Below, piece by piece: positions 59,118-64,000 of a DNA stretch of 64,000 nt; position 1 is the first letter of the stretch; the number at the start of each line of letters is the position of its first letter. Below the pieces are notes generated by a model, which was given only the letters and a program-made list of their open reading frames with translations, did not search any database and was not told the origin of the DNA. Source of the DNA: Euleptes europaea. Taxonomy: Eukaryota > Chordata > Lepidosauria > Squamata > Sphaerodactylidae. The stretch spans positions 77,573,524 through 77,637,523 of the forward strand of contig NC_079321.1 in NCBI RefSeq assembly GCF_029931775.1, given 5' to 3'. The position numbers were made by a program, and so were the translations under genes.

Positions 59118-59212
59118 TGAAGCATAACTCTGTTGATGGCTTACAGCCTCATCAGAGTTATACTTTTCTTAAGATGTACAAATGTATACATCTGTTTAGA
59201 ATTACACTGTTA
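59118..59212. mobile_element. Palindromic MITE (GCAATCCTAA family), diverged
   Basis: CATAACTCTGTTGATGGC and CTGTTTAGAATTACACTG as ends; diverged. Confidence 0.4.
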
Positions 59213-59779
59213 AACTGCTTCATTTGCTTGGACGGTTAATTGCGGTGGTGTGTTGCCATTTTAGGTCCTGTGTCTGTGTCTCAGGAGCATGAAGGTTTCC
59301 TGATTTTGCCTCTGGGTGCCATTCTGTGGTCATTTTAAACCAGCTGTGAGCTGCCATCTTAAGTCAGATGCTACCTCCTCCTGATGTTAGTCTAGCAATC
59401 CTTGGGATCTGAAGGCTGAGGTGCGGGGGAGATTTTGTTGAAGTGCTTTATATAGCAGTAGGTTAGCTGGCAGTTGAGCTTATTAATTGTTATACAGTTA
59501 GCAGTTAAAAATAAATTTAAATTTTAAAAAATTAGATACTGATAGATATGCTTATAGGATAGTGTGAATATATAGGCATAGTTAATAGCATGTTAGTTTT
59601 ACTCCTGTGTTGCATCTTGCTGGTTAGTGGTAGAGCATTTGATTAATCAATGTGATTTGGATATCTGGTCGAGTGGCTAGAGTTTCTTTTAATCTTTGGT
59701 CTAGTGGTTGGAGTGTTTGATTTTAATCGGGTTGGACCAGTTGGAGTGTCTTATTGCCATCTGTGGTCCAAGGGGGATA

Positions 59780-60160
59780 CGACCTAGATCTTGGTTCTGT
59801 GATTGCTAAACTGATTTTCCCAGCTTATTTTACAGGATGGCTCCCAAGAAAGCTCTGCAGAAAAGGTGTGGTTTGGTGAAAGGCAGCCTGTGAAGAGAGT
59901 GCCTGTGCTTATGTCCTCTGATAAGGATGATGAAGGGAATGCAAGGATTGTTGGTGAGGACTGAGGAGTTGGAACGGGCTGTCAGGCAGCCCCAGGTTTC
60001 ATTTGGGCAAGTGCCTGGCTTAGCACTTTGTCCCAAGAAGGTGCCTAGTCTAACTGACCTTCCATTTCTTTGGCAGGGTAGCAGCATTGGAGGCAAGCGT
60101 ATCAGGCAGGGCACTGAAACTGTGGAGGCTGGAGTGTTTGGTCTTCCAGGGCCTGGTTAG
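59780..60160 (+). other. Possible retroelement gag start, unclear
   Basis: A frame beginning MAPKKALQKRCG near 59837 has a basic N-terminus of a style found in DIRS/Ngaro gag. It is quickly broken. Flanks show nothing decisive. Confidence 0.2.
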
Positions 60161-60679
60161 GCCAGGGAATTGGCTTCCTCATCATTCAAAACAAGAGGGC
60201 TGGCTACACCTGGCATACAAAGGGGGCCAGTGAGTCCAGGTGAGACTTAACCACCGCTAATTTACTCAGAGTGCCATGATGTGACAATGCACACACATGA
60301 CACCTCCACAGGGGAGGGTGAAGAACTGCAATGGGTTGGTGGCCTATGGGGAGGGTGAAGGACCCCTTCCCACCTGTCGTATCCCTCTTAAACTAAGTGG
60401 GCAGGTCTGGGAGGCGTCAGCAGAGCTGGTGAATGCAGCTGTACAGGCTCTCTCACACCTAATGCTTCAGGGTTGATTGTGCCAGGTCTCTTAACAGGTC
60501 TGCTTTTCAAGTTAGGTCAACAGCAGGTTCCATCCAAACATTATCCATATGCTTAGCAATTGTTGCCGCTTGGAAATCACCTCTTGCCAGCAACTAAGCT
60601 AAAGGTATGGCGGGGTGAATACGCAGATGTGTTCTTGTTACTTTTCTGGGATCCTGAGGTGATGGAAGAGAGCAATGGT

Positions 60680-60925
60680 TTTAATGATTTTTAAGGTGTG
60701 GTTTTGTTATGTACATTTTAATTTGTTAGCCACCTCGGTAGCCCTTATGAAGGCAGAAAGACTGGGTATAAAGTTTGTAAAATAAAATAAATATATTGGG
60801 GAAGACCTAGGCCTGTGTGTTCTTTTGTTGGCCCTCTGGAGTGACTGGTTGGCCACTGTGTGGGACAGGCTGCTAGACTAAATGAACCTCTGTTCTGATG
60901 CAGCAGGACTCTTATGTTCTTAGGA
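60680..60925 (+). mobile_element. LINE 3' tails (two fragments)
   Basis: TTTAATTTGTTAGCCACCTC ... AAAATAAAATAAATA (to 60795) is a LINE 3' end. GGTTGGCCACTGTGTGGGAC ... CTCTTATGTTCTTA (60845-60922) is a second common squamate LINE tail. Confidence 0.6.
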
Positions 60926-62122
60926 GAGAACCTGAGGCAAACCTAGTACTAGATTAATTAGTGGATTAATATTTGATTAGTATTAACCAAGACCTCTTAA
61001 GCTATTATTTAAGGTATGCTTAGATATCAAGAATACTGCTGTATTGACATTCCTACCAACAAAGAGGTATGCACGCATTAGTATTTTCTACTAAGAGGCT
61101 CTTAGTTCAGCTTCATCCATCATGTCTTCTTCCCACGTTTCTTCTCGTTCCTTATTTGGAAAACTTCTCAAGAATTCCCCCTTTCCCATCTTTGGCTCAA
61201 CAGGGTGCATAACTTTTACATTACCTTTGCCCCTTCCCATTTTTTCAAGAAAATAACCTTGATTTTAAACTTAATCCTCTGGGCCCCATAGGGGTACCAG
61301 CCACCCAGCTTGTGGTTCCGAAAAATTAAAATAAAAAGTGACCATTGACCAAGGATGTGATGACACTTCCAGGAAAACCCAGAAGTGACATCACACCTCT
61401 CCTGGAATTGGCTGAATGTCACAAGAGAAGCTGGCCAATTTTTGTGGTAGTGGGATAGGTAGGCTTTCAGAGCCCTGCCAACCCATTACTGCTGGTTCCC
61501 AAAGCCTCAGTTTTTGTGCAGAACTCTTATATTGGGTGAAACGGTACAGGTTTTCCGAAATGAACAACTCTGGGAATGTTTCTTTAAAATGGATGTAGTA
61601 TGCCAGGGCCAAGATTCATAACATGCAATCTAGGCCAAGCCTTCAATAGTAGCCCTAGACTTTAATTCTTCAAGGAATAGGATTCAGTGATTCTGATAAA
61701 AGATCCCTGAAGGGGATTCTTTTGTATTTTAATATAGTAAAAGAACAATGTATTTATCTAGACTTCTTGACTAACCTATAGAATATTTAGAAGTGCAGAG
61801 TTTCTCTATACAATAATTTAGGTTACTGAGTAAAAGCAATGGTGCTAAGAAATCGAAATAACTGGTGGAATTCATGAGAGTGAAATGTAATTTCTGAAAG
61901 AAGAATTTAAACAGTAATCCAGGGTCAATACCATGAGGATGGAGCAGGGCAGAGAAAAGAGAAGAGATGAAATGTTAAGAAAATGTCACTAATCTCTTCA
62001 ATTTGCAGGTGGAATTTTCCTCTGACAGTTAAAATTCAAAAATTAATGCTTTCTAGAGCAAAGTCTTGCCATCCTTTTTATACTAAATTGACACAGATAT
62101 GAGCAGGAGTGGTAGCACAGGC
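60926..62122. other. No gene recognised
   Basis: AT-rich; no supported features. Confidence 0.5.
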
Positions 62123-62217
62123 TGATTGACTAATTATTGTCAAAGGCTTTCACGGTCAGAGTTCATTGGTTCTTGTAGGTTATCCGGGCTGTGTGACCGT
62201 GGTCTTGGTATTTTCTT

Positions 62218-62260
62218 TCCTGACGTTTCGCCAGCAGCTGTGACAGGCATCTTCAGAGGA
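62218..62260 (-). ncRNA. Hammerhead-like core, left arm of copy 3
   Basis: Minus strand: TCCT, CTGAAGA, T, GCCTGT, loop, GCTGGC, GAA, ACGT, C, AGGA. Helix II inner pairs are weaker than in the right arm. Confidence 0.4.
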
Positions 62261-62453
62261 GTAACACTGAAGGACAGTGTCTCTCAGTGTCAAGGGTGTA
62301 GGAAGAGTAATATATAGTCAGAAAGGGGTTGGGTTTGAGCTGAATTTGATACTTTTTGCAGGACAATGACTCAGCTCAAACCCAACCCCTTTCTGACTAT
62401 ACATTACTCTTCCTACACACTTGACACTGAGAGACACTGTCCTTCAGTGTTAC

Positions 62454-62496
62454 TCCTCTGAAGATGCCGGCCACAGCTGCTGGCGAAACGTCAGGA
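62454..62496 (+). ncRNA. Hammerhead-like core, right arm of copy 3
   Basis: TCCT, CTGAAGA, T, GCCGGC, loop CACAGCT, GCTGGC, GAA, ACGT, C, AGGA. Helix I is UCCU/AGGA, helix II 6 bp with one G-U, core as in hammerheads with C at the cleavage site. ACGU is self-complementary, so helix III would need a dimer. The extra U after CUGAAGA is a reservation. Confidence 0.48.
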
Positions 62497-62637
62497 AAGA
62501 AAATACCAAGACCACGGTCACACGGCTCGGATAACCTACAAGAACCAATGATTGACTAATTGGTTAGGATGTCCATTAAAGTAGGTTTAGATGAGAAAAA
62601 GAAAAAAACTCCCTTCTGAGAAACAAGATATAGGCTG

Positions 62638-63345
62638 ATTATGCATGCTCACTTTACCCTTCTTTATTCCCCGTTTCAGCCAGGATCAAAGCAACCTGGG
62701 TTCGGGAAAACGGTATGCATTGGCTTGAACGATCAGGGAATAAACTGTGTGCAAATCGGGAGCCTGAATACAGGAAAGCAGCCTCCCAAGTTCAAATCAA
62801 GTCCCACCCCTTTAAGTGCTGGTCTGTGATTGGCTCGCCTCGTGAGAGAACATTTCCTTCCCCCCAGATCCAACTGCCGCATAAAAAAGCATTTTAGGAA
62901 CAAAAAAACAAAAAATGGAGCCATTTGAAAGAAAGGGGGGGGGGAATCCAAGCCTTATTTTAAAAAATCCTTTCTTTCTCCCAGAAAGAGCTCCCAGGAA
63001 GCAATTGAATCCCTGCCTCTTTACACACTTCTTCGTGATTGGCTGTGAGAGATGCCAATCTTCACTGCTTGCCCTGTATGGCTATCAGCAAACAGAACAG
63101 AAGAGGGGTTTGGAAAGGGGGCGGGGAAAGCTCAATGGGAGGCAGGCGTTATGCACGCTCTTTGGATCTGGTTTCAGCTAGGAAACACCGTTTGACTCCA
63201 GCAAGAAGAGGAATGGGAAAAGCCAAGTTCATTTAAGGTTGAAATGGGGTTGAGCCAAAAAGGAATGAGGTCACGTGCATTTTCAAAAACTTGATCCTGG
63301 CTGAAACAGGGAATGAAGGAGGCTAAACCGACCGTGCACAAGTGA
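62638..63345. mobile_element. Non-autonomous DNA transposon with long terminal inverted repeats
   Basis: Left end TTTATTCCCCGTTTCAGCC...AGGATCAAA, right end TTGATCCTGGCTGAAACAGG...AATGAAGG, inverted copies of about 50 bp. The interior has internal near-repeats and no transposase. Target duplication not clear; superfamily unassigned. Confidence 0.65.
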
Positions 63346-64000
63346 CCATAGCCTCATTTAAAAGTGGGAGACCTGTTCATAGACTTGGGGGGGGGGGGAA
63401 TTTGGAGCTTTTTCATCACAGCCACATATAAAGCATTCTTAGGTGACTAACATGGAACTAACTTCCAGTTTTAACAGTTCAGCCAATCCATGCAAGGCAC
63501 TAGGAAAAGAAGGAATAGATTAAGAAGTAAACTGATTTTCATCATCAATTCACTGCAGTGAACCAGAATTCAGCTTCACCCTAAAGTGAGCAGCAGAGGA
63601 GGCCAACTAGGAGAGGAAGTCAGGTTGCTAACATGGAGAAATATTGGAATGAAAACTCTGGCACTTCCAGATCAGACACACAGAGAGAGCATCTCTCTCA
63701 GTCGTGTGATATTCTCTGTGGTGTAGTGAGGAAAAGGGTGGGCTTACCTGTCCTTCTTTCATGGCAGACCTTAGTTCTGCTGTGCAAAAACATACAGGAG
63801 ACTCTGGGAGCTTCAACAACAGGTCTCTTAGTTGCTTCCAACGTGGGTTGCTTTCACATGAAGGATTTCCCCCATTTCAGCCATCCAGTAAGATTTATTA
63901 TTATGGCATTCGCCAGGAAAGATACAAACCTTATCAAAAAAACAAAAAAAAAACAAACCCATCACATGATAAAATAATATATTTGTAAAAATATAGATAC
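63346..64000. other. No gene recognised
   Basis: Poly-G run near 63390. The frame at 63633-63977 has no recognisable family. Nothing supported. Confidence 0.5.

Larger units (their letters stand above)
62135..62548. mobile_element. Penelope-type inverted-repeat (foldback) element, copy 3
   Basis: Longest copy: arms of about 195 bp meeting near 62335-62370. Exact 12-bp duplication TGATTGACTAAT (62123-62134, 62549-62560). Beyond the shared core the arms include TAGTCAGAAAGGGGTTGGG / CCCAACCCCTTTCTGACTA. Confidence 0.88.

Noticed and set aside
26858-64000. TMEM200A, the next gene expected by synteny
   Set aside because: Its single large coding exon would be obvious; no such frame exists in the window.

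Overview
This is nuclear DNA from a vertebrate, most likely a squamate reptile (lizard or gecko). The evidence is a terminal L3MBTL3 gene next to SAMD3 remnants in the conserved amniote order, plus Sauria-type SINEs with a 5S-rRNA-like head, CR1 and L2 LINEs, Penelope-like elements, DIRS/Ngaro elements and a Copia element. All identifications come from reading the sequence and from remembered protein families. No alignment or database search was run.

Host genes. On the + strand, 1673-1735 and 3274-3417 are the last two coding exons of L3MBTL3 (C-terminal SAM domain), followed by a 3' UTR with several AATAAA signals. On the - strand, pieces of SAMD3 run from 26857 down to 7835. The SAM-domain exon (26677-26857) reads cleanly. 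The later exons are decayed: a LINE sits inside one (24775-26241, 13-bp target duplication), an LTR element sits inside another (10489-12015), and frame changes and in-frame stops occur in at least three. SAMD3 appears to be a pseudogene here. No other host gene was recognised; 45.7 kb onward holds no support for one.

Mobile elements by region. 0-5 kb: a LINE fragment and GC-rich repeats, an exact 95-bp inverted repeat inside an L3MBTL3 intron, and a SINE. 5-13 kb: a solo LTR, CR1, Sauria SINE, a hAT-type MITE, and an LTR element holding an L2 tail. 13-17 kb: a broken DIRS1-like element. 19-26 kb: an L1-like 5' end, a Penelope-type foldback, CR1, and two LINE copies of one family. 30-33 kb: two opposed Ngaro fragments and a 376-bp palindrome. 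34-36 kb: a LINE inside a probable LTR-element remnant. 37.8-45.7 kb: an L2 LINE that received, in nested order, a Copia element, a hAT MITE, a Penelope element, and a second MITE that took an LTR which in turn took a foldback. 50.7-51.2 kb: a second solo LTR. 51.7-55.2 kb: a broken Ngaro element. 58.6-59.1 kb: a Gypsy gag remnant. 62-63.4 kb: a third foldback and a non-autonomous DNA transposon.

The most unusual things seen are the decay of SAMD3, and a family of 240-410-bp inverted-repeat elements. Each of the three copies has its own 12-13-bp target duplication, and their arms carry hammerhead-ribozyme-like cores.
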